64,000 bases of DNA from an uncultured Eubacteriales bacterium (GCA_902796025.1 CADBNW010000110.1:1-64000), one strand, 5' to 3'. Shown: positions 1-8,994, numbered from the stretch's first letter. Notes: generated by a model from the letters alone, not told the origin. Numbers and translations are program-made.

Positions 1-507
1 CGCGCGCTGGAGATTTATGCCCGTCTGCCCGCAAAGCCGAGCATACTTCGTTTGGATATGTATCCATCTGTAAGATACGCGCGAAGCGTTAAACTGCACC
101 TGTATCGCTTGTGTGAAAGAGCAGGGCTTGGCAAACCAGCGTGCATAACGCACACGGGCTCCTGTGTCGTCCCATCTTATGAATGGGATAATGAGATGGA
201 GGAGGGTACGTTGTTCTACTGGCGGCTCACATCCTCTTTCCGTCCCAGAGTACTGTTCAAAGAAATGCTCTATTACAGCAGTGAAAAATACACTGTGCTC
301 GATAAGCCCGCGGACAATGGCCTCTTTTTCGTCGACTGCAAGAATCACGTTATATACCATCCCTATGATGAAGGCGGGGCCGACGTTACGGCGCTTGACG
401 CCAGAACCATTTTCTATCTGTATCGCGAGCTTAACGACTGGATACTGAATTTTGACCGCGAGAGGATCGATCAGGTTTTTAAGGGATTGGGCGGATTGAC
501 CAGGTAA
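1..507 (+). CDS. DUF3885-like protein, 5 prime end outside window
   Basis: The frame is open from base 1 (it reads RALEIYARLPAKPS before the first in-window start, a TTG at 52 with no ribosome site), so the gene almost certainly begins upstream. The C-terminal 45 residues carry a YHPYDEGGADV segment followed by LNDWILNFDRERID, which matches my memory of the DUF3885 domain that closes small cytosolic bacterial proteins of about 200 residues. Function of the family is unknown to me. It converges on the next gene with a 97-base gap in which I see no strong terminator hairpin. Confidence 0.6.
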   Translation, partial: RALEIYARLPAKPSILRLDMYPSVRYARSVKLHLYRLCERAGLGKPACITHTGSCVVPSYEWDNEMEEGTLFYWRLTSSFRPRVLFKEMLYYSSEKYTVLDKPADNGLFFVDCKNHVIYHPYDEGGADVTALDARTIFYLYRELNDWILNFDRERIDQVFKGLGGLTR

Positions 508-604
508 ATTGGCATTGATTTGTTTTGCAAGGTTTTCACCTTCGGCCTGTACCGGGCAGGAGGGGAAAAGATAAGCAGCTCGATTTGCTTCCGCTCAAAA
601 GCTT

Positions 605-1501
605 TTATATTTTAGAGATAAAGTCATCATAGATCTTTTGCAAGTCTGTGGGCAGGTCTTCTTCTTGTACCGGCTCAACGAAGGGTGCGGGAATGTGCTC
701 ATGCGCATTAAAAATGTTTTCATAGTCGTGGCAGCGCATCGTCGTACAGTCCAGAGGCACTATGTAAACATCTGTCCCCGGCGAATGATCCTCATTGAAG
801 GCGATGCCGTATGCAGCTGTTGTATGAGGTGTTTTATATTTGACAGGCGAGTAATGTTCTATAAAATCCGGAAAGATGACATCCTTGCGCGCACACAGGC
901 GACTGCAGCAATAACAATTTCCGGAGCATCCTTCTGCGGCGTGTTCTAAATCCCATACGTCGACCGATTCGATTTTCCCGCCAGGCAACAGGAACATGTC
1001 GCCAAGCTCATCTTCAGAAAACAGCGCCTTGCCGCCGCCATAAAAAACGCGCCTCTTTGTGATCTCATAAATCGCAGAGCCCTGCTCTTCACATTCATAC
1101 TCCTGATAGAAAAGAGGGATCATCTTAAGGGCCGCATCATAACTTGCACACAGGTATCTGTTATCATAGCCTTCCGGTTTTTCTTTGATATGCAGCTCGT
1201 AGATTTCATTGTCCTCATGCTTGATAAAAGAAGCCAGCATGCGCTGCTGAACCTCGATCAACCTTGATGTATAGGCTTTGAGTTCCCCTTCAAATGAGGC
1301 TTCCAGCAGCTTCAGGATCTCAAGCCGCGTATCATAATCCGGCGCGTATTGAAACGCGATCGAAAGCAGATCAATATCCGAAAAGACAAAGGCGCTATTT
1401 TCGATCTCTTGCTTTAAAGCCTTTGACGGCAGCAGGGAGACGATCCTTTTGCATAAAGCTTGTTCCATATTCTGACGATCCCCAAATATTTCCGTTGACA
1501 T
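605..1501 (-). CDS. Hypothetical protein with a Cys-rich CxxxCYCC segment
   Basis: A 298-residue soluble-looking protein with no signal peptide or membrane segment. I do not recognise the family. The first half is helical and charged; around residues 190-205 there is a tight cysteine cluster (GCSGNCYCCSRLC) that could bind a metal or an iron-sulfur cluster, followed by a region rich in Tyr, His and Asp. The ATG at 1501 is supported by an AAGGA five bases upstream and by a promoter (TTGCTA, 17 bases, TATACT) at 1543-1571. It stands alone, divergent from the glycosidase gene that follows. Confidence 0.6.
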   Translation of the reverse strand: MSTEIFGDRQNMEQALCKRIVSLLPSKALKQEIENSAFVFSDIDLLSIAFQYAPDYDTRLEILKLLEASFEGELKAYTSRLIEVQQRMLASFIKHEDNEIYELHIKEKPEGYDNRYLCASYDAALKMIPLFYQEYECEEQGSAIYEITKRRVFYGGGKALFSEDELGDMFLLPGGKIESVDVWDLEHAAEGCSGNCYCCSRLCARKDVIFPDFIEHYSPVKYKTPHTTAAYGIAFNEDHSPGTDVYIVPLDCTTMRCHDYENIFNAHEHIPAPFVEPVQEEDLPTDLQKIYDDFISKI

Positions 1502-1542
1502 TCCAATCCTTAAAAAGTATCGGAAGGATGTTGATGATACTC

Positions 1543-1571
1543 AGTATAACATGCTTCCTCCGCCTTAGCAA
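1543..1571 (-). promoter_or_regulatory. Sigma-A-type promoter of the Cys-rich hypothetical gene
   Basis: On the minus strand a -35 TTGCTA (1566-1571) and -10 TATACT (1543-1548) are 17 bases apart, about 40 bases before the ATG at 1501. Confidence 0.55.
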
Positions 1572-1757
1572 GAGCTTGAGAACGAAAATGGTGCCGGATG
1601 CCTAAACTTGACTATTTTATGCAGGAATCTCTTGCAGCAGTATCGAATAAATACAGGCAGTTCAGAATAGTTGGCGAGGCGTCAGCATTCACCGATCGAT
1701 CATGACCGATAAAGCAGAGCCTTGAGGAACTGCTGCATTGCTAAAGGAGTTGCAGAT

Positions 1758-2948
1758 ATGCTTGGAATTTGGATGTGGGCAGACAGCGTGCTTGCTGCTG
1801 GTGCGGATAAGGTTTTTGATGACTGCAAGCTCATCGGCGTAACGGACGTATTCTATCTTACCAAAGGCCTCAGCGGGCGCTGCGCCTTCCCGTCCGAAAT
1901 AGCGCCCTGTATGGAAAAGGGACGGGATCTTCTTAAGGAAGCTATCGTTGCCGCGCACCGCAGAAACATCCGCTTGCATGCATGGTTTACCTCGGCGCAG
2001 GATGCAAGCTACTGCGCGGAGCATCCGGCAAGCGGCCTATTCCATTTTCGCAGCGGTCATTCAGATAAAACCGTAAGCATTGCAGACGACACTTACTGCA
2101 TGTACCTGCTTAAGCTCTTAGGCGAAATGCTCCACAACTATGATGTGGACGGGGTACACCTGGACTATCTGCGCTATAACCATCTTCTGTACGGCTGGAG
2201 CGAGGCGGACAAGCTTCGCTATCAGCATTCCGGCGTAAATGTAGAACACGTGTGTGAACTTATCGAATGCACATTTTATGCAACGCCAGAAAACCAGCTC
2301 ATTTTTGACCAATACCGAAGGGGAGAAGCGGATGTGCTTGCGCTGGCCGATGCCAGGATCCAGACCGTAAACCGTTTTGCTGACGAGCTGCTTACAGGCT
2401 TAAGGGAGCAAAAGCCCAAGATCTGCTATAGCGCCGCGCTTATGCCTGAGGGGGCGTATGATTCTGCCTTTGCGCATTTGCACTACGGGCAGTGCTACAG
2501 GGATCTGGGCAAGCGCTTTGACCTTATCCTGCCGATGGCATACAGCAAGGCTTATGGAAAAGACGAAAGCTGGGTAAAAAGTGTGGCGCAGGGCGCAAGG
2601 AGCTTCTCTCCTTCGGTGCTTCTCGGCCTGCATGCCTACGAGGGCAGCAGCGGAGCCGCACTTGCAAAAGACATCGAAGCAGCAGGAAGCATTGAGGGCC
2701 TTCGCGGCATTTGCCTGTTCCGCTACGGCGCTTGCGTTCTGGGTAAAGTGGCAAATGGCAAGCTTATTCTTGCAAATCCCTTGTCCGAGTCGATCACACG
2801 AATCGAGCTTACAGAGGGGGAGCAAAAGCAAAGTCTGGAGATCGCCCTTCCGCCGCAGGAAAGGCTTACGCTTTCCCACGCCTCAGACGTGTGCATGCTT
2901 CGCGCCTGGGCAGGTGAGAAGGAGGTTTGCGCGTATCTGGCAAAGTGA
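1758..2948 (+). CDS. GHL10-type glycoside hydrolase-like protein
   Basis: A 396-residue TIM-barrel protein of the glycosyl hydrolase-like 10 type (the DUF187 group). The marker is VDGVHLDYLRYN near residue 140, the strand-4 segment with conserved Asp and Arg residues in that group; further barrel strands appear as CYSAALMPEG and LILPMAYS. No signal peptide, so it would act on imported or cytosolic substrate. The start is the ATG at 1758 because AAAGGAG lies eight bases before it; an in-frame TTG at 1722 has none. Substrate unknown. It stands alone between divergent and downstream genes but fits the glycosidase-rich surroundings. Confidence 0.75.
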   Translation: MLGIWMWADSVLAAGADKVFDDCKLIGVTDVFYLTKGLSGRCAFPSEIAPCMEKGRDLLKEAIVAAHRRNIRLHAWFTSAQDASYCAEHPASGLFHFRSGHSDKTVSIADDTYCMYLLKLLGEMLHNYDVDGVHLDYLRYNHLLYGWSEADKLRYQHSGVNVEHVCELIECTFYATPENQLIFDQYRRGEADVLALADARIQTVNRFADELLTGLREQKPKICYSAALMPEGAYDSAFAHLHYGQCYRDLGKRFDLILPMAYSKAYGKDESWVKSVAQGARSFSPSVLLGLHAYEGSSGAALAKDIEAAGSIEGLRGICLFRYGACVLGKVANGKLILANPLSESITRIELTEGEQKQSLEIALPPQERLTLSHASDVCMLRAWAGEKEVCAYLAK

Positions 2949-3046
2949 ATTGCACCTGATTAAAATGCAAATACAGCCTCTGCAATTTTGTGTTTGAACA
3001 TGTTTGCACGTCCCAGGCAAAATCTGTACCGAATCCGTTTTCAGGA

Positions 3047-3075
3047 TTGAAGGACGTGACGCTTTTTGGTATAAT
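3047..3075 (+). promoter_or_regulatory. Promoter of the glycerophosphodiesterase gene
   Basis: TTGAAG (3047-3052), 17-base spacer ending in TGG, TATAAT (3070-3075). This predicts an untranslated leader of about 115 bases before the ATG at 3200; I recognise no riboswitch in that leader. Confidence 0.7.
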
Positions 3076-3199
3076 GAACTCTGCAAATGCTTTGTGCAAA
3101 CAGATTTCAAAGCGCGCTCAGGGCAAGCGTAGAAGGTAGTCCAGGCAATCATCGAATCATCTATACGCGATACGCAAACAGGGAGGTGCAGTCTTCCAA

Positions 3200-4033
3200 A
3201 TGAACGATTATTTATCCGCATTGAATGGCCGGGTGCTCGTTGCCGCACACAGAGGGCTTGCGGCAGGAAACGTGCCCTGCAATTCCATTCCCGGATATAA
3301 AGCCGCGCTGAAAACGGGCGCAGACGTGATCGAGCTGGATGTTTCAAAGTCGCTGGACGGCACGCTGTACTGCTTTCATCCTGGCATGGAAAAACGCTTT
3401 ACGGGTTCCGACAAGCATATCGCCCAGATGTACGACGATGATGTGAAAAAGCTAAGGCTCCTCAATATGGACGGGGCGGCGACGGATCAGAAGGTGCCGC
3501 TGCTGAGAGATGCGCTCATGCTTATTAAGGACCGCTGCCGCGTGAATGTGGATAAGTTCTGGGACGACATCCCGGGCATTTCCGCTTTGATCCGCGAATT
3601 GGGCATGAATGATCAGGTCATTATAAAAACCGCGGCCCGGGAGGAGTATTTCGCGCTCATCAGACAGTATGCGCCCGACATGCCCTTTATGCCGGTCCTG
3701 TTCAGCGAGGGCGGCGTGCACGAGGCGCTGATCAAGGACAGAAAGATCCGCTACATCGGCGCGGAAGTGATCTTTGGCAGCGAGTCCAGTGCGTTTTGCC
3801 AGTTGGAATATATCGATAAGCTCCATCGCGACGGCTGCGTGATCTGGGTAAACCCCATCATCTACGATTACTGCCACCAGCTGACAGCGGGGCACTCGGA
3901 CGACGTCGCCGTATCGGAAGACGAAAACCTCGGCTGGGGCTGGCTGATCGATAAAGGCTACGACATCCTGCAAACCGATTTTCCCTTGCAGCTCAAACGG
4001 TATATCCAAACGAAGTATCCAGACAGAGCGTAA
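3200..4033 (+). CDS. Glycerophosphodiester phosphodiesterase family protein
   Basis: A 277-residue cytosolic GDPD-type TIM barrel, which in this family splits glycerophosphodiesters to glycerol-3-phosphate and an alcohol. Catalytic signature: His17 in AHRG, Glu45 and Asp47 in IELDV, and His60 after the usual short loop; later strands include VNVDKFW and the C-terminal LQTDFP. No secretion signal. GGGAGGTG lies upstream of the ATG. It heads a plus-strand run with the metallo-hydrolase (71-base gap). The exact substrate cannot be told from sequence. Confidence 0.85.
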   Translation: MNDYLSALNGRVLVAAHRGLAAGNVPCNSIPGYKAALKTGADVIELDVSKSLDGTLYCFHPGMEKRFTGSDKHIAQMYDDDVKKLRLLNMDGAATDQKVPLLRDALMLIKDRCRVNVDKFWDDIPGISALIRELGMNDQVIIKTAAREEYFALIRQYAPDMPFMPVLFSEGGVHEALIKDRKIRYIGAEVIFGSESSAFCQLEYIDKLHRDGCVIWVNPIIYDYCHQLTAGHSDDVAVSEDENLGWGWLIDKGYDILQTDFPLQLKRYIQTKYPDRA

Positions 4034-4104
4034 AGACGGGAACACCCGCTTGCCTTTATTGGACATGGTGCGCTTGACTTAGCAGAGTGAAAGGACAGCG
4101 TCAA

Positions 4105-4842
4105 ATGATGAGGATTACATTTTTGGGAACGAGCCACGGTGTTCCTGAGCCGAACCGCAATTGCTCCTGTGCGCTATTGGAAGTGGCGGACAAGCGTTAT
4201 CTTATCGACGCCGGCGTCGATCCAACGCCGCTGCTGATCAACCGGGGCCTTACGCCGTGCGACATAAGCGCCATTTTTATCACACATGCCCACGGCGATC
4301 ACACAAACGGCCTTATCAGCTTTTGCGATCTTTGTTCCTGGCATTTCAAGGAGGCTGACCCGCAGATCTTTCTGCCGGATATGAGCCAACTGGATGCCTT
4401 AAAGGCATGGATCAGCCACACCTGCGGCGGCCTTCGGGAAAGTCTCAGGTTTTCACAGGTCCACGAGGGTAAGCTCTTTGACGACGGCGTGATCGGCGTC
4501 GAAGCCATTAGAACCCAGCACATGCCTAACGCCTACGCCTACAGGATAAAAGGCGGGGGAAAGAAGGTCCTTTTCTCCGGCGACATGAAGGGCGGCGACG
4601 GGCCGATTACGGATTACGCGCGTTTTGCGGCGGACGACGACATCGATCTTGCCATCGTGGAAGGCGTTCATTTTGACCCGATGCTCTACTTGGAGCCGCT
4701 GCGCAATCATCCGCCAAAGCAGCTGTGCATCAATCACTACAGCTGGCGCTCGCTGGAAAACTGCTGCCGCCTGAAAAACGCGTTGAAGGACGAGATCCCC
4801 GTCACGCTTGCAACGGACGGCCTTACAATAGAGCTTCGCTGA
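4105..4842 (+). CDS. MBL-fold metallo-hydrolase
   Basis: A 245-residue metallo-beta-lactamase-fold hydrolase. It opens with ITFLGTSHGVPEPNRNCS, as in the RNase Z/PhnP-like branch, and has the metal motif HAHGDH (His61, His63, Asp65, His66), a later LFSGDMKGG (Asp ligand) and a C-terminal NHYSW histidine. These point to a dinuclear zinc phosphodiesterase or lactonase, substrate unknown. AAAGGA lies 9-12 bases before the two adjacent ATGs at 4105 and 4108; the GTG at 4087 would put the ribosome site inside the gene. It is cytosolic, probably co-transcribed with the phosphodiesterase upstream. Confidence 0.82.
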   Translation: MMRITFLGTSHGVPEPNRNCSCALLEVADKRYLIDAGVDPTPLLINRGLTPCDISAIFITHAHGDHTNGLISFCDLCSWHFKEADPQIFLPDMSQLDALKAWISHTCGGLRESLRFSQVHEGKLFDDGVIGVEAIRTQHMPNAYAYRIKGGGKKVLFSGDMKGGDGPITDYARFAADDDIDLAIVEGVHFDPMLYLEPLRNHPPKQLCINHYSWRSLENCCRLKNALKDEIPVTLATDGLTIELR

Positions 4843-4923
4843 GGACGTACAGCGCGCAGCGGGGGGAAGACTGCATAAAACGCTGCTGCAAGAAGAAACA
4901 AGTCAAGGACGGCAAGAAACGTT

Positions 4924-5316
4924 TTGAAGTATACGCATACCAGACGACCGGGCTTTCTGCTGGGGCTGATCGACTTTTTTACCGCGGGCATCTTCTTTCT
5001 GATCGCAATGCCTGCGGGAATGCAAGCAGAGATCGAGTCCGTTCTCGGACACAGGGTGATGCCGTACTGGAAGGCCTACCTGCTTGGGATTCCCACGCTG
5101 TTTGTCTATCCGCTTTTGTGGATGGCGAGGATCTCACAGGAGCTTAAGGAAATCGCGGAGCGCATGGGTCTTCCCGGCCCGCACACCTCATGGTGGCACA
5201 TGTTCGGATGGAACGTGTTTGGCCTTGTGCTGATGGGGCCCGCGGTGGCGACGCATCGGTTTTTCAAAACACTGGGTGCGATCGAGCGGGAGCTTAACAA
5301 AAAGAATGAGGGGTAA
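4924..5316 (+). CDS. DUF4234-like small membrane protein
   Basis: A 130-residue protein with about three hydrophobic segments (residues 11-28, 50-68, 92-108) separated by short polar loops. The layout and the FFTAGIFFLIAMP opening resemble DUF4234 membrane proteins, whose function is unknown. The start is a TTG at 4924 with AAGGA about 14 bases upstream, a long spacing; no better in-frame start exists. It ends three bases before the [2Fe-2S] gene, so the two are probably translated from one message. Confidence 0.6.
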   Translation: MKYTHTRRPGFLLGLIDFFTAGIFFLIAMPAGMQAEIESVLGHRVMPYWKAYLLGIPTLFVYPLLWMARISQELKEIAERMGLPGPHTSWWHMFGWNVFGLVLMGPAVATHRFFKTLGAIERELNKKNEG

Positions 5317-5319
5317 AGC

Positions 5320-5559
5320 ATGCATATTCTTTGTCCGCCGCATACGCGCCTGCAGGATCACCTGCTGAAGAACGGCATCCACATCCTTACGGCCTGCGGG
5401 GGCCGGGGGAATTGCGGCAAATGCCGCGTAATCGCGCCGCAAGCCCGGATCAACACCATGGACAGGGTTTGGTTTACTGAAGAAGAGCTCAGGGAAGGAT
5501 GGCGGCTTGGCTGCCAGGTTTTTGCCAGGGAAAGCGCTCTTGAGGTCGAATTGCCTTAG
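5320..5559 (+). CDS. Stand-alone [2Fe-2S] ferredoxin domain protein
   Basis: Only 79 residues. CGGRGNCGKC gives three cluster cysteines spaced C-x5-C-x2-C, and GWRLGCQ gives the fourth, the pattern of plant-type [2Fe-2S] domains at the N terminus of RACo/DUF4445 activator proteins. Here nothing of the large ASKHA-type part follows: the gene stops and the next one encodes a secreted SH3b protein. It may be a true small electron carrier or a remnant. ATG at 5320 has GAGGGG upstream, overlapping the end of the DUF4234-like gene. Confidence 0.75.
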   Translation: MHILCPPHTRLQDHLLKNGIHILTACGGRGNCGKCRVIAPQARINTMDRVWFTEEELREGWRLGCQVFARESALEVELP

Positions 5560-5719
5560 CACAAACCGAGCCATATCTGAACAGAAAGAAAACGTGTATC
5601 AATTTGATGTCAGCTGTTGCAATTGGTTTACAATTTGCAAAACAACGTGGAATATGGGGAACAAGCTGGCACATGCTGCGCGTCAAAACAGTATCTCAAA
5701 TAACGGAGGTCTTTCATAT

Positions 5720-6646
5720 ATGAAAAGGTTCCTGTGTGTTCTTGTGTGCCTGAGTTTTGTGCTCGGGCTGATGCCTGCCCTGGCCAGCGGTGTAAGCCCT
5801 GTCATGGAGGTCACCAAGTGCAACAGCTATGTTTCTCTTCGCGTAAGTGCGGACACGAGCTCTGCGCGTCTGGTCAAGGTCCATCTGGGCGAATTGGTCA
5901 CCAATTGCGAAAGCGCTGCAAATGGCTTTGTTAAGTGCAGCTTTGACGGGCAGACCGGCTACATCCTTGAAAAATACCTGAAGACGACCTCGGAATCTGC
6001 GTTTGCCGATGTTCTGCCAAACCAGCAGGTGACAAAGTGCAATTCCTGGGTATCGCTGAGAAAAGATCCTTCCACCACCGCCCAGAGGCTTGCAAAGGTG
6101 CCGCTTGGCGCAACCGTGAAAAGCTGCGTGCGGGAGGGTGAATTTGTAAAGTGCACCTACAGCGGCAAAACCGGCTATATCCTGGCCAAATATCTGAAAA
6201 ACGCCTCCTCTGGCTCCACGCCCGCCGGCGCTGACCTTTACGGCGAAGCCCGCGTCGTAAACTGCGCTAAGTATGTTTCCCTACGCGCGACGCCTGACAC
6301 CAGCTCCACGCGCCTGCAGAAGGTGCCGCTTGGCGCATACGTGATCGCCAAGGGCAGCGCTTCCAACGGCTTTGTGCAGGTTGAGTATAAGGGAGAAAAC
6401 GGCTACATCCTGAGCGCCTATCTTAAAAAGACCAACACCGGCAACATCGCTCTTGCAGATCAGAAGGTCGCGGGCTGTGAAAACTGGGTAAGCCTTAGAG
6501 AAACGCCCTCTACCAGCGCATACCGGCTGGCCAAGGTGCCGCTTGGCGCGAAGGTGACCAACTGCGTGCGCAACGGCGCGTTCGTGCATTGCACCTACAA
6601 CGGCCAGAGCGGATACATCCTTGCCAAGTATCTGGTCAAGGCCTGA
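5720..6646 (+). CDS. Secreted protein with four SH3b domains
   Basis: A 308-residue exported protein: signal peptide about residues 1-23, then four tandem bacterial SH3 domains at about 30-88, 104-160, 178-236 and 249-306. Each repeat has a VSLR core, a LxKVPLG turn and ends in GYILxKYL. In bacteria such domains bind peptidoglycan peptides or other cell-wall ligands; no catalytic domain is attached. The ATG at 5720 has ACGGAGGT at nine bases; the longer open frame from 5507 lacks a site and a signal peptide. A strong terminator follows at 6687. Confidence 0.85.
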   Translation: MKRFLCVLVCLSFVLGLMPALASGVSPVMEVTKCNSYVSLRVSADTSSARLVKVHLGELVTNCESAANGFVKCSFDGQTGYILEKYLKTTSESAFADVLPNQQVTKCNSWVSLRKDPSTTAQRLAKVPLGATVKSCVREGEFVKCTYSGKTGYILAKYLKNASSGSTPAGADLYGEARVVNCAKYVSLRATPDTSSTRLQKVPLGAYVIAKGSASNGFVQVEYKGENGYILSAYLKKTNTGNIALADQKVAGCENWVSLRETPSTSAYRLAKVPLGAKVTNCVRNGAFVHCTYNGQSGYILAKYLVKA

Positions 6647-6686
6647 GGCCGCATGGCGGTAAAACTTGATACGCACTAAGTGAGTA

Positions 6687-6731
6687 TAAAAGCGTGCAGA
6701 CGAGAATAGGATCGTCTGCTCGCTTTTATTA
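6687..6731 (+). terminator. Rho-independent terminator of the SH3b gene
   Basis: Stem AAAAGCG/TGCAGACGA pairing with TCGTCTGC/TCGCTTTT around an eight-base loop, followed by a T-rich stretch (TTTTATTAT). Confidence 0.85.
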
Positions 6732-6847
6732 TAGAGAAAAGGGAGACTTCACGCATTTGCGGTCATCGTTTTTTACTGCAGGAAGGCTTCTGCTTTTTCA
6801 ACTTAGCAAGGCTAACGACTGACCACTTGCATAGAAGGGAGACCTGA

Positions 6848-7032
6848 TAGCCTTCCCCTTCAGGGGAAGGTGCCCCGCAAGGGCGGAAGAGGTTCTGTAT
6901 TGCGTAGAGCCATTATTGTAACTGTTGTAACGAAGATGCTTTATTGCGAAATGGTTTTCTGACACCGACGCGCCGGGACAAAACCTCATCAGTCATCCTG
7001 CGGCTGACAGCTTCCCCAGAGGGGAAGCCTTA
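6848..7032. repeat. MITE-like element with imperfect terminal inverted repeats
   Basis: The left end starts AGCCTTCCCCTTCAGGGGAAG and the right end, read on the other strand, starts AAGGCTTCCCCTCTGGGGAA; both continue with GGTG/GCTG, a GCAAGG/GCAGG block and GAGGTT. Each end is itself a small CTTCCCC-GGGGAAG hairpin. The 185-base unit encodes nothing. Similar short elements with CTTCCCC-GGGGAAG ends are scattered in many gut Firmicutes as far as I recall; the mobilising enzyme is not in this window. Confidence 0.6.
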
Positions 7033-7198
7033 GCTTGAGGCGGTGTTTGCCGTCAAAAGCTAATGGGAACTATAAGAGGCAAATGGACTGAGTGCCAAAA
7101 GGCAAAATGGCACCCGGTAAATGGCATAAAAGGATGAACCAGAATACACACATATGGTGCTTCCTGCCCTTTTCTTCTTCTCCATAATGCTCCCATAT

Positions 7199-7235
7199 AA
7201 AGAAGGCATCTATGCTTTTTGTCGCATAGATGCCT
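7199..7235 (-). terminator. Terminator after the first sugar importer operon
   Basis: A perfect 12-base stem AGGCATCTATGC/GCATAGATGCCT with an eight-base loop; read on the minus strand it is followed by TTCTTTAT. It closes the operon whose last gene ends at 7288. Confidence 0.75.
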
Positions 7236-7287
7236 CTTTGTCATTTATTCAATGACTTGGGATCGTTCTTCCCTTAATGCTAGGGAA

Positions 7288-8994
7288 TTATTCAGCGTAC
7301 TGCCTCTGGTATGCCGCGTCGGCGATCTCAAGCAGCTTGCTCAGACCGATGGTCTCCAGCTCAGCCTTGAAGGCGTCGGGATCGGAGATCATGGAATCAC
7401 GGCCCAGGATGTAGTTGGTGCGCTGCTCGTTTACGAAGCTCTTGATGGTGGCACGGATCTCGCTGATCGCTTCAAGCTCTTCGGTGGTGAAGTTCAGGTT
7501 CGGGCAGTAGGTGCCGTCCAGCGTGGGGGCGTACTTCTGGTATACACCGGTGATGCTGTTCTGACGAACGCCGCCGCTGTTTTCCCAGTTGATCTCATAG
7601 CCGTCCTCATACTTGCTGATGAAGCCGCCATGATAGTCGGATACGCCGGAGAAGGTGGGCATCTGGTCGAACCAGTTCACGTTCTGCGCGGTGAGGAAGA
7701 CGTTGGTGATCTCGCCCATGTGGCTGTCTTCAGACACGTAGGTGGGCTCGTAGCCTTCGAGGCTGGTAGAAATCTCAGCGGTGGGATGCTTGGCCAGGTA
7801 GTCCTCGGTGGAAATCCAGTTTTCACCCTCGACGCCGAAGCGGCCCAGCATGTAGGCTTCTTCGCAGAACATGGTGTCGCCAACGCGGAAGGCGAGCTCA
7901 GGATTCTTGCAGAAGCTGGTTACAAACCACAGGGGGCTGGTGGCGGACTGGTTGTAGCTGACGTAGCGCACGCCTTCGGGACCGGTCAGAGGCTCCGCGG
8001 GCCAGAAGCGCAGTCTGGCTTCAACGAGTTCCTCGGTATCGCTGCCGAAGAAGCCCAGAGAGGAATCGAACAGAGCGCCAACCTTGTTGCCCGCGGTGCC
8101 GGCCACAGCCTTGATCTCGGGACGGCCATAGGTGAAGGATTCGGGCGCCATGAGCTTGTCGTCTACGAGGCCCTTGATGTAATCGACGGCCTCAAACCAC
8201 GCATCCTGCGTGTAGGAAGCTTCAACGTGACCATCCTTGATCAGCCACATATCGCGGTCGTCCTCGGCTACAAAGGCGTTGGTCAGGAACTTCACGGGGT
8301 TGGAGCCCCAGGAGCTGGGAGAGCCCAGCAGCGGGATCTCGTCGGTGGTATCGCCGTCGCCGTTGGCGTCGTTGTCGCGGAAGGCCTCGAGCACCTCGCG
8401 GAACTCATCCGTGGTGGTGGGCATTTCAAGGCCGAGGTTGTCGAGGTAGGTCTTGTTGATCCACAGCTTATACTTGGTCTCATTCTGGGGAGAAGCCTGG
8501 ATCTTCGGTACCGCGTACACGGAACCGTCAGAGTTGGTGATGTTGGTGATCAGGTTCCAGGTGGGGAAGCGCTCCACGGCGCTGTCGATGTTTACGCCCA
8601 GACCGTCGTCCAGGTATTCCCTGAAGTTGACGAACTTGCCCTTGCTGCCGTAGTAGTACGCTTCAGCCACGGAAAGGCCGTAAACTACAACGTCGGGAAG
8701 CTCTTCGTTGGTGTCGAGCATGATGGTGAGCTTTTGCTTGGGCTCGACCTCGGGCAGGAACTCAAACTGCAAATCGACATTGCACTTCTCTTCCACCCAC
8801 TTGGTGAAGGTGTTGTTGTCCCAGTCGGATACGTGCGCGTTGGTGGCTACCAGCACCTTGAGCACGTAGGGCTCTTCGCCTGTCCAGATGGGATACACGC
8901 CGGGCTCTGACAGATCGCCTTCGGCTACAGCCGGCACGATCAGCGCCAGCGCCAGGACGAGCGACAGAATGATGCTCGCAAGCTTGGACTTCAT
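7288..8994 (-). CDS. Extracellular solute-binding protein, YtcQ type (importer 1)
   Basis: A 568-residue family 1 solute-binding protein of the large YtcQ/LipO kind that works with LplB and YtcP permeases in taking up oligosaccharides. Typical stretches are LPDVVVYG, the VYAVPKIQ strand and the WINKTYLDNLGL hinge segment followed by TTDEFREVLEAFR. The export signal (residues 1-24, ending PAVA-EG) contains no cysteine, so it is not an ordinary lipoprotein. It is the last gene of a three-gene operon, 53 bases after the YtcP gene, and is followed by a terminator. Sugar not predictable. Confidence 0.88.
   Translation of the reverse strand: MKSKLASIILSLVLALALIVPAVAEGDLSEPGVYPIWTGEEPYVLKVLVATNAHVSDWDNNTFTKWVEEKCNVDLQFEFLPEVEPKQKLTIMLDTNEELPDVVVYGLSVAEAYYYGSKGKFVNFREYLDDGLGVNIDSAVERFPTWNLITNITNSDGSVYAVPKIQASPQNETKYKLWINKTYLDNLGLEMPTTTDEFREVLEAFRDNDANGDGDTTDEIPLLGSPSSWGSNPVKFLTNAFVAEDDRDMWLIKDGHVEASYTQDAWFEAVDYIKGLVDDKLMAPESFTYGRPEIKAVAGTAGNKVGALFDSSLGFFGSDTEELVEARLRFWPAEPLTGPEGVRYVSYNQSATSPLWFVTSFCKNPELAFRVGDTMFCEEAYMLGRFGVEGENWISTEDYLAKHPTAEISTSLEGYEPTYVSEDSHMGEITNVFLTAQNVNWFDQMPTFSGVSDYHGGFISKYEDGYEINWENSGGVRQNSITGVYQKYAPTLDGTYCPNLNFTTEELEAISEIRATIKSFVNEQRTNYILGRDSMISDPDAFKAELETIGLSKLLEIADAAYQRQYAE

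Larger units (their letters stand above)
6647..7287. other. 641-base intergenic region without a gene
   Basis: It holds the terminator of the SH3b gene (6687-6731), a MITE-like inverted repeat (6848-7032) and a hairpin terminator for the minus-strand importer (7199-7235). Between 7033 and 7198 I see only a weak GTGCC/GGCAC inverted repeat near 7092-7113 and no convincing coding frame or RNA gene. Confidence 0.6.

Noticed and set aside
7219..8910. 563-codon plus-strand open frame
   Set aside because: It is antisense to the binding protein of importer 1, whose signal peptide, family motifs and ribosome site are clear; the plus-strand translation is low-complexity Val/Gly-rich and has no start signal.
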